The notes: a model not told the origin generated them from the sequence alone. A stretch of 64,000 bases of DNA from Mesorhizobium sp. M1D.F.Ca.ET.043.01.1.1 (GCF_003952385.1 NZ_CP034444.1:6337001-6401000); one strand, 5' to 3'. Counted from the stretch's first letter, positions 7,130 through 16,419 are shown. A program made the numbers and translations.

Positions 7130-9492
7130 AAGCCGACGCTCAGCGCACACCGGGTTTCGGCCTACGCTCCTTTCGAGCGAAATTCGTATTGGTTGTTGGC
7201 GGCGCCGTGCTGTTCGACCTCCTGCTGAGCGGTGGCCTGGCGCTTTGGAACGTTCAAAAACTGTCGCGCGACGCCACGTCGGAAGTCGGTGAGGGCCTGA
7301 CGACCGCAAACCAGGAATACATTCGCTCCTATGCCGAATCGACAGCGTCAAGCGCCGACCTCCTGCTCGATCGGGTTCATGGGGACGTGAAGGCGCTGGC
7401 CGGCGTCCTGCAGGCCCAGATCGACGATCCGAGCAGGCAGCAACAGGTCGGAGCAACGCTTTCGCATCAAGCGCCCGGCTCCGTGAAGGTCGTCTATGAC
7501 GCAAAGGGCGATTGGGCGCAGAATTTGCCGGGCGCGCCTTCCGTGATAAGCGTCTGGGGCTATCTGCTGGGCGCCGACCACACTCCGCTGCCGGGCGTTC
7601 AGCGCGAAATAGAAGACAGTACCGTTCTGGATCTCGTCGCGCCGACCCTGATGGCCAGCGGATCGCCAAAACTGCAGATGTATTACATTGGTCCAAAGGA
7701 ACGGCCGATCTTCAGGACGGTACCCTATACGGACCAGGCACAGACCTTCGACCGACTCTATCCAGGCCACAACAAGGCGGAATTCTGGGAGTTCTTCTTT
7801 CCAGGAATCTACGGGTCATGGCAGCAATGGGCCAGGGAACCGGCCTCACATCCGGTCCCCGACGATATCACTCAGACAGCGCCTTACACCGATGCGATCA
7901 CGGGAAAGCTGATCGTCAGCTTTTTCCACCCGCTGTGGACGCGCGATCGCACCGGTATCGCCGGTGTAGCGGGTGCGGACATCACTCTCGATCAGCTCGC
8001 GGAAGTCGTCGAGCGCGTGAAGATCGCTGAAACCGGGTTCGGCTTCCTGACCATGTCGACCGGCAACGTGGTGGCGATCAATCCTTCGGGCCAGGCGATC
8101 ATCGGCCTGACATCATCCAGCGATGCGGACACGCAGGGGGTCACCGGCCTGGAGAGATCCCTGCGGGGAAGCACGCAGCCGGCGATTGCGTCGCTGCCTC
8201 TCGACCAGAACAATGACGGTGTCATTCAACATATCATGCTCGACAACAAGGGCGAACGCGTACCCTACATTGTTGTCCTCAAGAGATTGAAGCCGACCAA
8301 TCTGTGGAGCTCGGGACCGATCAAGTCCGAAGCGATGTCGGTCGGAATCGTCGTTCCCGAACGCGAGATCTATGCGTCCCTGTTCGCCGCGCAGGAGAGT
8401 ATTTCCCGCGCGACCAATCGCATCTTGCTGTTTCAGGTCGCCGCGATCGCCGTTTCGCTTCTGATTGTTTTTGCGGCCGTGCTCGGGATTTCGAAGCGGA
8501 TCACAGCGGGCCTCAGGGCGCTTGCCGGCGCCGCGCAGAAGCTCCAGTCCAAAGACTATTCAGTCCGCGTCAGCATTCCAACGCGCGACGAGGTTGGAGC
8601 GGTAGGGGTCGCCTTCAATCGAATGGCCGAGCAGATCAGCTTCCATACGGAAAACCTCGAGCAACTCGTCGACGAACGAACCAGGGAGCTCGGCGACGCA
8701 AATCAGGAGATTTCCGCGCTCAACGAAAAGCTGCGGGATGAGAACATCCGGCTCGGCGCCGAGCTCGCGGTTGCCAGGCATATCCAGATGATGGTTCTGC
8801 CAAAACCATTCGAGCTCGAGGCTATACCGGGGCTGGAGATCGCGGCCTACATGCGGCCGGCCGACGAGGTCGGCGGGGACTATTACGACGTCCTGCAGAA
8901 TGGATCACGGGTCAAGATCGGCATCGGCGACGTGACCGGCCATGGTCTGGAAAGCGGCGTGCTGATGCTGATGGTCCAATCCGTTGCACGCGCCCTGCAG
9001 GAGGCCAACGAAGGCGATCCGCATCAGTTTCTGGTTCGGCTGAACAGAGCGATCTACAAGAACATCGAGCGGACGAACACCGACAAGCACCTCTCGCTGG
9101 CCTTCCTCGATTTTGAGGACGGACGGGTAACGCTGTCCGGCCAGCATGAGGACGTTCTCGTCGTGCGCGCGGATGGGGACGTCGAACGCATCGATACGCT
9201 CGATCTGGGTCTGCCGGTCGGCCTGGAGAATGACATCTCGCAGTTCATCGACACGCGTGACATTGTGTTCGGGAGCGGCGACGTGATCGTGCTGCACACC
9301 GACGGCGTGACCGAGGCGGAAGATGAAGACAGAAGATTGTTCGGGTTCGAGCGCCTCTGCCAAAGCGTGCAAAAGCGTCACGGCAGGAGCGCCGAGGATA
9401 TCAAGATCGGGATCATCGATGATCTGATGGCCCATATCGGTGTCCAAAAGATCCACGATGACATCACCCTCGTGATCATAAGGCATACATAG
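7126..9492 (+). CDS. Membrane sensor PP2C (SpoIIE-type) serine phosphatase with Cache and HAMP
   Basis: A 788-residue protein. A first membrane helix lies near residues 20-42, a large extracytoplasmic double-Cache-like region follows to about 430, a second helix lies at about 431-455, and a HAMP domain at about 456-510. A coiled coil (about 515-550) leads into a SpoIIE/RsbU phosphatase domain with the metal-binding segments DEVGGDYYDV (Asp about 585), GDVTGHGLESG, TDGVTEAED and DDITLVII. All core aspartates of the family are present, so an active Mn/Mg phosphatase is expected. This is the architecture of SiaA and RsbU-like sensors that dephosphorylate a STAS antagonist. ATG overlaps the previous stop. 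The external ligand is unknown. Confidence 0.93.
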   Translation: MKADAQRTPGFGLRSFRAKFVLVVGGAVLFDLLLSGGLALWNVQKLSRDATSEVGEGLTTANQEYIRSYAESTASSADLLLDRVHGDVKALAGVLQAQIDDPSRQQQVGATLSHQAPGSVKVVYDAKGDWAQNLPGAPSVISVWGYLLGADHTPLPGVQREIEDSTVLDLVAPTLMASGSPKLQMYYIGPKERPIFRTVPYTDQAQTFDRLYPGHNKAEFWEFFFPGIYGSWQQWAREPASHPVPDDITQTAPYTDAITGKLIVSFFHPLWTRDRTGIAGVAGADITLDQLAEVVERVKIAETGFGFLTMSTGNVVAINPSGQAIIGLTSSSDADTQGVTGLERSLRGSTQPAIASLPLDQNNDGVIQHIMLDNKGERVPYIVVLKRLKPTNLWSSGPIKSEAMSVGIVVPEREIYASLFAAQESISRATNRILLFQVAAIAVSLLIVFAAVLGISKRITAGLRALAGAAQKLQSKDYSVRVSIPTRDEVGAVGVAFNRMAEQISFHTENLEQLVDERTRELGDANQEISALNEKLRDENIRLGAELAVARHIQMMVLPKPFELEAIPGLEIAAYMRPADEVGGDYYDVLQNGSRVKIGIGDVTGHGLESGVLMLMVQSVARALQEANEGDPHQFLVRLNRAIYKNIERTNTDKHLSLAFLDFEDGRVTLSGQHEDVLVVRADGDVERIDTLDLGLPVGLENDISQFIDTRDIVFGSGDVIVLHTDGVTEAEDEDRRLFGFERLCQSVQKRHGRSAEDIKIGIIDDLMAHIGVQKIHDDITLVIIRHT

Positions 9493-9493
9493 G

Positions 9494-10054
9494 ATGACAG
9501 AGCTGTTCGGTACCCCTGACATCGCAATCGGGATGAAGGAGAGCGTCAGTCGCCTGCGGCTGTTCGACGGACCTCTCGACTTGAGTTGGCGCCATTGTGC
9601 CACGACCTCGGACTTCATCGCCGATCTTTTCGCGCTGCGCTTCCAGTCGTCCCGCAATGACTACCTGGAAGTACGGCATAGCATCGGATATCTCGCCAAC
9701 GAGCTCATCGAAAATGCCGTCAAGTTTCGCGCACCGGGCGAGATCGTGATCGAAGCGTCGATGGATTCGGAGTGCTTCAAGCTCAAGGTGTCGAACGACG
9801 TCGACGGTGAAAACGCGTCTGAGTTCCAAAGTCTCCTGGCGGATATCACGGTTGGCGACCCCAAGGACCTGCTGATACAGCGAATTGAAGCGAATGCCGC
9901 GAATCCTGACGTGGCGCGCTCCGGACTGGGATTGCTGACGCTGATGAGCGACTATGGCGCACGCCTGGCCTGGATATTCAGCTCCGCTGATGAAAGCGAT
10001 AGGATTTGCCTGGAAACGTACGCCTCCATTCCGATATCGCAGACTCACAACTAG
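9494..10054 (+). CDS. GHKL-type kinase-like protein (slr1658 superfamily)
   Basis: A 186-residue soluble protein with an intact N-box ([11 protein letters not shown], residues 69-79) and a short glycine loop, GLGLL at 144-148, as in anti-sigma-factor-type GHKL kinases. It is of the size of the slr1658 superfamily and of SiaB, which phosphorylate a small antagonist protein. It starts one base after the phosphatase stop and is followed 17 bases later by a STAS-like protein, the expected substrate. The kinase role is inferred from fold and context. No signal peptide or membrane segment is seen. Confidence 0.75.
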   Translation: MTELFGTPDIAIGMKESVSRLRLFDGPLDLSWRHCATTSDFIADLFALRFQSSRNDYLEVRHSIGYLANELIENAVKFRAPGEIVIEASMDSECFKLKVSNDVDGENASEFQSLLADITVGDPKDLLIQRIEANAANPDVARSGLGLLTLMSDYGARLAWIFSSADESDRICLETYASIPISQTHN

Positions 10055-10071
10055 ATGAGACGAAGCCAGCG

Positions 10072-10410
10072 ATGGAAATCAAGACGGACGACTACCGCGT
10101 GTGGATCGAAGGAAGCGATATTTTTTTCGACGGCGCAATGCGGCTTGCCAGTTCAGAGGCCGGTGCGCCGATCATGGCATTGGCGAACAGTGTTCTTGCC
10201 TCAAATCCCGCAACCATCACGCTCGATTTGAAGGACCTTCACTTTCTCAACTCTTCCGGCATCAACCTGCTGGCGAAGTTTACCATCGAGGTGCGCAAGC
10301 ATCCCGATGTTCGGTTCGTCGTGCGCGGAACGCCAGGCATCCCCTGGCAATCAAAATCATTGCCGAATTTGAAGAAGCTGCATCCCGCCCTGGTTCTTTT
10401 GATGAACTGA
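10072..10410 (+). CDS. STAS-like antagonist protein (slr1659 superfamily)
   Basis: A 112-residue single-domain protein. [20 protein letters not shown] at residues 48-67 is the strand-loop-helix of a STAS-type fold, with Ser61/Ser62 at the place of the phosphorylated serine in SpoIIAA-like antagonists. The start is ATG 10,072, inside a longer frame; homology begins here. It is the last gene of the cluster and the probable shared substrate of the adjacent kinase-like protein and the sensor phosphatase. By analogy with SiaC it could bind and control the GGDEF protein upstream, but that is untested. Confidence 0.78.
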   Translation: MEIKTDDYRVWIEGSDIFFDGAMRLASSEAGAPIMALANSVLASNPATITLDLKDLHFLNSSGINLLAKFTIEVRKHPDVRFVVRGTPGIPWQSKSLPNLKKLHPALVLLMN

Positions 10411-10509
10411 CCGGCTTGTCCGAAATAGACGCGTCTCAGTCGAGCCGTAGGCAGATCGACCGTCGGATGATTCCTGAAATCGGCGCCCACTTTCATGTTC
10501 GGGCAGCCG

Positions 10510-11271
10510 TCAGATCAGCAGCAGGCCCTTCATCGAGGCGTTGCCCTTGCGGCCGATGATGACGTGGTCGTGCACCGCGATGCCGAGAGGCTTCGCCGTT
10601 TCGATGATCTGCTTGGTCATGTCGATGTCGGCGCGCGACGGCGTCGGGTCGCCGGACGGGTGGTTGTGGACCAGGATGATGGCGCTGGCGGAAAGTTCGA
10701 GCGCCCGCTTCACCACCTCGCGCGGATAGACCGGCGTGTGGTCCACAGTGCCGGTCTGCTGCACCTCGTCGGCGATCAGTCCGTTCTTCTTGTCGAGGAA
10801 CAGGATGCGGAACTGCTCGCGGGGCTCGAAGGCCATGGCCGAGCGGCAATAGTCGAGAAGCTGCGTCCAGTTGGACAGCACCTCGCGGCCGCGCACTTCG
10901 CCGCGCGCCATGCGCTGAGCGGTGGCGGCGACAACCTTGAGATCGGTCGCCACGGCCGGCCCGATGCCTTTCACCTCTTCGAGCAGGGACGCCGGCGCGC
11001 CCAGCACTTCGGCCAGCGAGCCGAAGCGTGCGATCAGCGCCTTGGCGATCGGCTTGGTGTCGACGCGCGGGATGAGCCGGAAAAGCAGGAGTTCGAGCAG
11101 CTCGTAGTCGGGCAGAGCGTCCGCGCCGCCCGCGACGAAGCGCTCGCGCAGGCGGTCGCGATGGCCGTGATAATGCGGCTTCTCCGCCGCTACGGTCTTT
11201 TTCTGCAGCTTCTGCGGTAGTTCGACCCAGGCTTCGGAAAAGAACGCCCGCTCGTCGTCGTTTTTTCCCAT
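10510..11271 (-). CDS. radC: RadC family protein (JAB/MPN domain)
   Basis: A 253-residue protein with a helix-hairpin-helix region ([17 protein letters not shown]) and a C-terminal JAB/MPN domain carrying [16 protein letters not shown], the metal-binding HxH...D signature. RadC was once thought to be a DNA repair protein; its biochemical role is unsettled. It follows map on the minus strand by 36 bases, a common rhizobial arrangement that suggests co-transcription. Full length. Confidence 0.95.
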   Translation of the reverse strand: MGKNDDERAFFSEAWVELPQKLQKKTVAAEKPHYHGHRDRLRERFVAGGADALPDYELLELLLFRLIPRVDTKPIAKALIARFGSLAEVLGAPASLLEEVKGIGPAVATDLKVVAATAQRMARGEVRGREVLSNWTQLLDYCRSAMAFEPREQFRILFLDKKNGLIADEVQQTGTVDHTPVYPREVVKRALELSASAIILVHNHPSGDPTPSRADIDMTKQIIETAKPLGIAVHDHVIIGRKGNASMKGLLLI

Positions 11272-11307
11272 GGCCTGCCTCTCCCCCTTCAGGCTTTGGC
11301 CAGGAAA

Positions 11308-12135
11308 CTAGGCCGGCAGGCCGGGCCGGTCGAGCTTTTTCGGCGAGAGCGTGAAGATCTCGCAGCCGGAGTCGGTGACGCCGATCGTGTGCTCGTATTG
11401 CGCCGACAGAGAGCGATCACGCGTCACCGCCGTCCAGCCGTCCGACAGCACCTTCACATGCGGGCGGCCGAGATTGATCATCGGCTCGACGGTGAAGATC
11501 ATGCCGGGCCGCATCTCGACGCCTTCGTTGGCGGTGCCGTAGTGCAGGATGTTCGGCGCGTCGTGGAAAAGCTGGCCGACGCCGTGGCCGCAGAAGTCGC
11601 GCACCACCGAGCAGCGCTCGGCCTCGGCATAGGTCTGGATGGCGGCGCCGATGGCGCCGGTGCGGGCGCCGGGCTTGATGGCGGCGATGCCGCGCATCAG
11701 GCATTCGTAAGTCACCTCGAGCAGCCGCTCGGCGGCGCGCTTGATCGTGCCCACCGGATACATGCGCGAGGAATCGCCATGCCAGCCGTCGAGGATATAG
11801 GTGACGTCGATATTGACGATGTCGCCGTCCTTCAGTGGCTTGTTGTCGGGGATGCCGTGGCAGACGACGTGGTTGATCGAGGTGCAGGACGATTTGGTGT
11901 AGCCGCGGTAGTTGAGCGTCGCCGGCAGGGCGCCTTGGTCCATGCCGAACTCGAAGACGAAGCGGTCGATGGCCTCGGTGGTGACGCCGGGCTTCACCAT
12001 CGGCACAAGCTCGTCGAGGCAGCGCGCGGTGAGGTCGCAGGCCTTGCGCATGCCGGCAAAGCCTTCCTCGCCGTAAAGGCGGATCTGCCCGGTGTTTCTC
12101 AAGGGGGCCGTCGCGGCGTCGAGATAGGTAACCAT
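11308..12135 (-). CDS. map: Type I methionine aminopeptidase
   Basis: A 275-residue enzyme that removes N-terminal Met from nascent proteins. The metal ligands of the pita-bread fold are visible: IDVTYILDGWHGDSSRMY (two Asp), CGHGVGQLFHDAPN (His), FTVEPM (Glu) and QYEHTIGVT (Glu). The conserved substrate His lies in NHVVCHGIP. The start is ATG 12,135 (MVTYLDAATAPL); the frame is open further upstream but homology begins here. Probably in one unit with radC. Confidence 0.95.
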   Translation of the reverse strand: MVTYLDAATAPLRNTGQIRLYGEEGFAGMRKACDLTARCLDELVPMVKPGVTTEAIDRFVFEFGMDQGALPATLNYRGYTKSSCTSINHVVCHGIPDNKPLKDGDIVNIDVTYILDGWHGDSSRMYPVGTIKRAAERLLEVTYECLMRGIAAIKPGARTGAIGAAIQTYAEAERCSVVRDFCGHGVGQLFHDAPNILHYGTANEGVEMRPGMIFTVEPMINLGRPHVKVLSDGWTAVTRDRSLSAQYEHTIGVTDSGCEIFTLSPKKLDRPGLPA

Positions 12136-12346
12136 TCGTGTCCGTTCGCGGATTGGCTCCTGACGCGAGCCGATGCGGAAAATTTCTCCAGATTTGGCAC
12201 CGGAAGCCGCAAGGTTCAAGGACGAAGTGCCTTCAACCGGTTTGCCGCGCGGAATATTCGCCGGCGCAGGGGTCGGCGCGTGCGGGTCGTGGCAAGCTTT
12301 CCTTTCGTTGCCCCATGAGATAGGGCGGGATGGATTGAGGAGATTT

Positions 12347-12748
12347 GTGCCGTTGACGGCATTGGAACGCGCAAGATCGACGCTGCTGCCGGTCAGGACC
12401 GCATGCTCGGCCCTGATGGCGCTGCTCGTGCTTGCGCTGGTGGGTTTCACCCAGGCTGAAGTCTCCGCTTCCATAGCGGCGGCTTCGGGCGGCGCCGGCA
12501 TCAGCGCAAAGCGGCAGGGCGAAACGCTCGCACTGCCGAGGGTCACCGCCAAGGCGCAGGCCGTCGAAGCCCGCGCCGGCCGGCCGCTGCCGATGAAGCT
12601 CGTCAGCGGTAATCCCGGCGCGCTCGCCTCTGTTGCCGATTTCCTCGTTGCCGGCCAGGCTTTGCCGGCGCAGGCGCACATCGCGCCTGTCCTTGCGGCT
12701 GCGCCGTTCTCGCACGCCAACCAGCCTCGGGCGCCACCAGCCGCCTGA
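12347..12748 (+). CDS. Hypothetical protein with one N-terminal membrane segment
   Basis: A 133-residue protein with a GTG start 5 bases after a GAGGAG ribosome-binding site. Residues about 18-36 (TACSALMALLVLALVGF) form one hydrophobic helix, followed by an Ala/Pro/Gly-rich tail with no recognised domain. It may be an anchored or exported protein. The frame is open upstream to 12,173, but that part has no ribosome-binding site and overlaps the map promoter region. Confidence 0.5.
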   Translation: MPLTALERARSTLLPVRTACSALMALLVLALVGFTQAEVSASIAAASGGAGISAKRQGETLALPRVTAKAQAVEARAGRPLPMKLVSGNPGALASVADFLVAGQALPAQAHIAPVLAAAPFSHANQPRAPPAA

Positions 12749-12861
12749 GTTCGCGGTCGCCGACCGTAGCCTTCACACCCCAGACATTCCTTCGCGCCGC
12801 AAGCTGGCGACGGCTATCGGCTGTCCGCCGGTCGCGTGGCGCGTCCATTGGACATTTCTCG

Positions 12862-13098
12862 ATGCAACGTATCAGGACGTTCAAGACACTCACGCGCGCT
12901 GCCGCGGCAGCCTTGTTTCTCGCTGTCCAAGCAGTCATCTGCATCGGCACCGTCTATTGGGCCGTTGCCGCAACGCTTCGCATGGAAGGCACGGCCGCGC
13001 TGGTGCTAGCCGCCATCTTCGCCCTGCCTTCCGCCCATCTCCTGATGGTGGTCTCCCGCATGGCCTACGAGGCGGAGACGGATCCGGCGAACCAGTAG
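12862..13098 (+). CDS. Small membrane protein with two predicted helices
   Basis: A 78-residue protein: a basic N-terminus, helix 1 at about residues 13-36 (AAAAALFLAVQAVICIGTVY) and helix 2 at about 43-63 (ALVLAAIFALPSAHLLMVV), then a short acidic tail. No family was recognised. It stands alone, about 110 bases after the preceding hypothetical gene. Confidence 0.55.
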   Translation: MQRIRTFKTLTRAAAAALFLAVQAVICIGTVYWAVAATLRMEGTAALVLAAIFALPSAHLLMVVSRMAYEAETDPANQ

Positions 13099-13300
13099 AC
13101 GCCCTGGATGGAGAAACCTGTGACAGGGCGACGGCGGGTGCATCGCCCTGTCAAACGATGTGACCAGAGTGCCGATCTGCCGCACCCGAGCGCCGGACCG
13201 CTTACCGCACTGAGGTCACATTCGTGGGCCAGAAGGCGGAAAAAGCAACTTTTCGGAACGAACGGCGTTGCTGCACCTGCGCCGGTTCGGGAGACAGGGA

Positions 13301-13606
13301 ATGGACAGACTGCAATTCGAGGTGCCGGTGCGCATCACGCCTGCGCCTGGCCTGCCGGTCGAGGAAATCTACAGTGTCGAGCAGGCGCTCGACTTCCTGC
13401 AGAACTGGCCGAAGCGCCGGCAGGGCAAGGTCTACGACGCCGCCTTCAACGCCTGCTTCGGCGCGACGGTCGATGTGGCAAGCTCGGAGGACGCTTGCCG
13501 GGCCTTCATGGCCTTCTGCCGCGTCAGCGGGCTGCTCGCCAGGGACATGATGTTGCCGGTCAGGCGCGGCGGCAGCGCAAGAGGCTTTCGCGAGGCGAGG
13601 GCGTAA
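13301..13606 (+). CDS. DUF982 family protein
   Basis: A 101-residue protein matching DUF982, a family almost restricted to rhizobia and often multicopy there. The signature is the IYSVEQALDFLQNWPKRRQG region followed by a central Ala/Cys-rich helix. The start at ATG 13,301 is preceded by GGAGACAGGGA; an upstream ATG at 13,268 is possible but lacks a site. Function unknown. It converges with the hydroxylase-like gene, 4 bases between stops. Confidence 0.8.
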   Translation: MDRLQFEVPVRITPAPGLPVEEIYSVEQALDFLQNWPKRRQGKVYDAAFNACFGATVDVASSEDACRAFMAFCRVSGLLARDMMLPVRRGGSARGFREARA

Positions 13607-13610
13607 AGCT

Positions 13611-14297
13611 TCAACCGGCGAAAGATACCCCTCGGTAGCGCATTCCCACCTGCACGCCGCGAACGATCAGTCTGGACAGGATCTCCATGTCCAGCGGCAT
13701 TTCCGGACGCCACACATCGAGCAGCAAGGCAATGCGCGCCTGATCGGCGTTGTTCATGACCTCGTGCTCGAAAGTGTCGTCCCACAGCATGCACTCGCCG
13801 TCGGAGATCCGCCTTTCCTCGTGGTTGATCATCATGATCGTCGCCGGCCGGCCATCCGCCTGTTTCGGGATGACCAGGCCGAGATGAAATCTCATGATGC
13901 CGCGAAAGGGACCGCGATGGGCCGGGATGTGCTTGCGTGGCGCCAGGAATGACACAGCCGCCGATTTAACCTCGGGGCATTCGGACAGCAGCCGGCTGAG
14001 GCTAGGCATCCGCGCCAGATTTTCCGGGATCGTCATGTCGTAGGCCTTGAGCACGAACATGCGCCAATCGAGGCCATCATTGGCCGAGATCTCGGCCTGC
14101 TCGGGCATGATGTCGTGGAAACGCGGCACCCTGTTCAACTGCACCGACAGCGCTTCGTCGCGAATGCTCCGCCAGGCGGCCGCAAACTTCGTCGCATTGG
14201 GAAAATGGGTGCCGGCATCAAGAATCGCCGGTGCATCTATGCGCTTTTCATAGATACGACGCACCAGATCGGTCCCAAGGTCGTAGACGTTCGACAT
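13611..14297 (-). CDS. Aspartyl/asparaginyl beta-hydroxylase family dioxygenase
   Basis: A 228-residue protein of the Asp/Asn beta-hydroxylase family (cupin-like Fe(II)/2-oxoglutarate dioxygenases, relatives of LpxO). Visible are IPAHRGPFRGIMRFHLGL, with an iron His and the family's HxGP-like segment, and CMLWDDTFEHEVMNNAD, with the second iron ligand His; the Arg after it may bind 2-oxoglutarate. The N-terminal 100 residues are a helical lead-in. LpxO-like proteins hydroxylate lipid A acyl chains; other members act on peptides. The substrate here is not deducible. No membrane segment was seen. Confidence 0.8.
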   Translation of the reverse strand: MSNVYDLGTDLVRRIYEKRIDAPAILDAGTHFPNATKFAAAWRSIRDEALSVQLNRVPRFHDIMPEQAEISANDGLDWRMFVLKAYDMTIPENLARMPSLSRLLSECPEVKSAAVSFLAPRKHIPAHRGPFRGIMRFHLGLVIPKQADGRPATIMMINHEERRISDGECMLWDDTFEHEVMNNADQARIALLLDVWRPEMPLDMEILSRLIVRGVQVGMRYRGVSFAG

Positions 14298-14614
14298 CGC
14301 ATTGCCTCGACCAGGTTATAGTATAGTGGATGATTGCTTTCAGCTATTGCTCACGGAGATTTGTTCGGAGAGCCTCCGATAGATGTTCGGCGGTCGCGAC
14401 GATGGCTGTTGCCAACGCTTCTGCCTCAGGGATCAGATTCGGCCCGCAAGCCCATTGACCATCTCTTCGCTCGGGAGCACGCCCGGCGGCAATATTCCTC
14501 GATCGTACGCCTTATGAGGGTAAGCGCTGCCCGGCACTCCGCAGTGTCCATGGTCGCCATAATCAACTAAACATTCAATTTTGCTAAAATGTTCCCGGAA
14601 GTCGGGATGTGTGC
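14298..14614. other. Intergenic region with a possible broken small gene
   Basis: This gap of 317 bases contains no intact gene I can support. On the minus strand around 14,340-14,560, fragments in different frames look coding-like (RTIEEYCRRAC, VNGLAGRI, EAEALATAIVATAEHLSEAL). They would join into one small helical protein only with frameshifts, so a decayed gene is possible. The AT-rich part near 14,570-14,600 may hold the promoter of the ligase. Confidence 0.3.
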
Positions 14615-15484
14615 ATGCGTAACGTTGGTGAGCGGCTGACATTCATAAAGCCGATGGAACCGGAACTGGTCGAGCAGCCGCCCCTAGGCGGTGAGTGGAC
14701 CCATGAGGTCAAATTCGACGGCTACCGCACCCAGCTCATCAAGGACGCCGACGGCATCCGCCTGTACACCAGGACCGGGATAGACTGGACGGCCAAATAT
14801 CGGCCGCTCGCGGAGGAGGCCGCGTCGCTCGATGCGGAAAGCTTCATCATCGAAGCCGAGACGATTGTCACCAACGAGGCGGGCCTCTCCGACTTCCACG
14901 CGCTGCGCTCGGCCATCACCAGGCGCCCGCAAGACCTCTATCTGGTCGCCTTCGACCTCCTGAACGTCAACGCCCACGATCTGCGTGACATGGCGCTGAA
15001 GGATCGGCGCGAAATCCTCCAGGCTCTGATCCCGGTCGGTGGCCGTATTCAGTTCAGCGAAGCGCTGCCGGGTGATGGCGATGCTGTCTATTACCTCGCT
15101 TGCGAGGCGGGTTTGGAGGGCATCGTTTCGAAGCGACTGGACAGCGTCTACCGTAGCGGCTCGACGATGAACTGGCGCAAGATCAAGTGCTATGTCGACA
15201 AGGAAATGGAGATAATCGGGGTGAAGCGTGAGAGCGGCAAGCCCGCGATGGTGCTGATGGCGGATCGGGGCCGCTACATGGGCGGAGCCTTCGTCACCTT
15301 CAAGGCCGACAAACGGCAGGCACTATGGGATCTCGTGCAGGGAAAGGCCGGCGCTCCACCGCCGAAGGGCTTGGCGAAGGAGAAGGCCCAATGGCTCACG
15401 CCCGGCCTCGTCGGCCGCGTGAAGTTCCTGAAGGGCGAAGAGAAGCTTCGCCACGCGTCTCTGAAGGATTTCCGGGAGGACTAA
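14615..15484 (+). CDS. LigD-type ATP-dependent DNA ligase, complete ligase core
   Basis: A 289-residue stand-alone ligase with adenylation and OB-fold domains, without the polymerase or nuclease domains of full LigD. Motif I is EVKFDGYRTQ (the Lys takes AMP), motif III-like YLVAFDLLNV, motif IV GLEGIVSKRLDSVYRSG, motif V NWRKIKCYVDKEM. The OB region runs from about residue 190 to the FLKGEEKLRHASLKDF end. Such enzymes work in non-homologous end joining with Ku, usually encoded elsewhere in rhizobia; no ku gene is in this window. ATG 14,615 is preferred to GTG 14,609. Compare the truncated paralog at 2628-3251. Confidence 0.88.
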   Translation: MRNVGERLTFIKPMEPELVEQPPLGGEWTHEVKFDGYRTQLIKDADGIRLYTRTGIDWTAKYRPLAEEAASLDAESFIIEAETIVTNEAGLSDFHALRSAITRRPQDLYLVAFDLLNVNAHDLRDMALKDRREILQALIPVGGRIQFSEALPGDGDAVYYLACEAGLEGIVSKRLDSVYRSGSTMNWRKIKCYVDKEMEIIGVKRESGKPAMVLMADRGRYMGGAFVTFKADKRQALWDLVQGKAGAPPPKGLAKEKAQWLTPGLVGRVKFLKGEEKLRHASLKDFRED

Positions 15485-15773
15485 AAGGTCGATCGCTTAG
15501 CAGGATCCGCACCATGAGCTCGGTGAATGTGATCACCGGAGCGACGGCGGCACTGCCGGCACGGCATGTGAGCGCCGGGATCAGCAGCAGATTGCCGCCG
15601 CCTGCCGATAGACCAGAAAGTCCGCGCCGTTCTCGCGATTTTATGGGAACACGGCGACGAAACGCGGCGTTGAGGACGTGAAGGGACGACCGTCCCCGCC
15701 ACCGTTAATCTTCCGAGCAAGTCGAGGTCGGGCGCGCCGGATGGGACGTTGAAATCCCGTTGGAGAATCCATC

Positions 15774-16064
15774 ATGCGAACACTTATTGTCTTTGCAGCG
15801 TTCTCGCTGCTTGCCGGCCCCGCGTCGGCAGCCGATCACCTCTTCACCGCCACGGCGGCAGGCGGTTTGACGACCGACAGCCAACCTTTCCAGAACGGCA
15901 TAAACAACACGGCTCCGACAGGCGAGGACGTGCCGGGCGGGGGTAGTCCGCTGTCGGGTGAAGACCACACCGTCCCAGCCACCGACACCCAGACGGGTGC
16001 CGCGACCAGGGACATGCCGGCGGCCACGCAGGACAAGACGGCGCCATCAGCCAACGCCCACTGA
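15774..16064 (+). CDS. Small exported protein
   Basis: A 96-residue protein with a clear Sec signal peptide (MRTLIVFAAFSLLAGPASAAD, cleavage expected after ASA). The mature part is rich in Thr, Gly, Asp and Pro, with low complexity and no cysteine. A GGAG motif precedes the ATG. It is likely periplasmic or secreted; no family was recognised. The 289 bases before it hold no other gene. Confidence 0.6.
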   Translation: MRTLIVFAAFSLLAGPASAADHLFTATAAGGLTTDSQPFQNGINNTAPTGEDVPGGGSPLSGEDHTVPATDTQTGAATRDMPAATQDKTAPSANAH

Positions 16065-16224
16065 CTGATGGTCGGGTCGGTTCGGGACTTCATCGCCTAT
16101 ATGGATGAGTTTGGCGGGTCGGACGCTTCGTTAAGCCGATGCTAATATTTGCGAGCGGACGTGGAACAGACGGTCGCGATTGCTGGTTATAGGTTTCAGC
16201 GTCATGTCCGCTTCTTCTGGGTCC

Positions 16225-16259
16225 AAAGCCCGTCGCCATTCTCTCCGGCGACGGGCTTT
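16225..16259. terminator. Strong hairpin, likely bidirectional terminator
   Basis: A perfect 13 bp stem AAAGCCCGTCGCC / GGCGACGGGCTTT with a 9-base loop. The stem ends in TTT in one direction and starts with AAA for the other, so it could stop transcription both ways. It lies 160 bases after the small exported protein gene. Confidence 0.65.
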
Positions 16260-16344
16260 CATTAGCTAAGTCTTAGAAAATGTTAATGTCAGTCGCCGCA
16301 AAGGCGGCGCATAATGCGCGTCTGCCCCGCCACGCGAGGTAAGC

Positions 16345-16392
16345 GCCCGGCCTGTATGCCCAAGTCCCCCAAAATCCCCCAACAGGCCGGGC
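16345..16392. other. Long-loop inverted repeat
   Basis: GCCCGGCCTGT and ACAGGCCGGGC form an 11 bp perfect inverted repeat around a 26-base C-rich loop that itself contains two CCCCC(A) runs. There is no T-run, so it is not a typical terminator. It lies just downstream of the minus-strand gene ending at 16,420. Confidence 0.45.
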
Positions 16393-16419
16393 ATCTGGGG
16401 GCGGCTGTGTGTGGCGTCC

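Noticed and set aside
11296..12318. A 340-codon plus-strand frame opposite map
   Set aside because: It is antisense to a complete methionine aminopeptidase.
16225..16259. Small RNA gene
   Set aside because: A perfect stem with short loop and AAA/TTT ends is better explained as a terminator; no promoter could be assigned.
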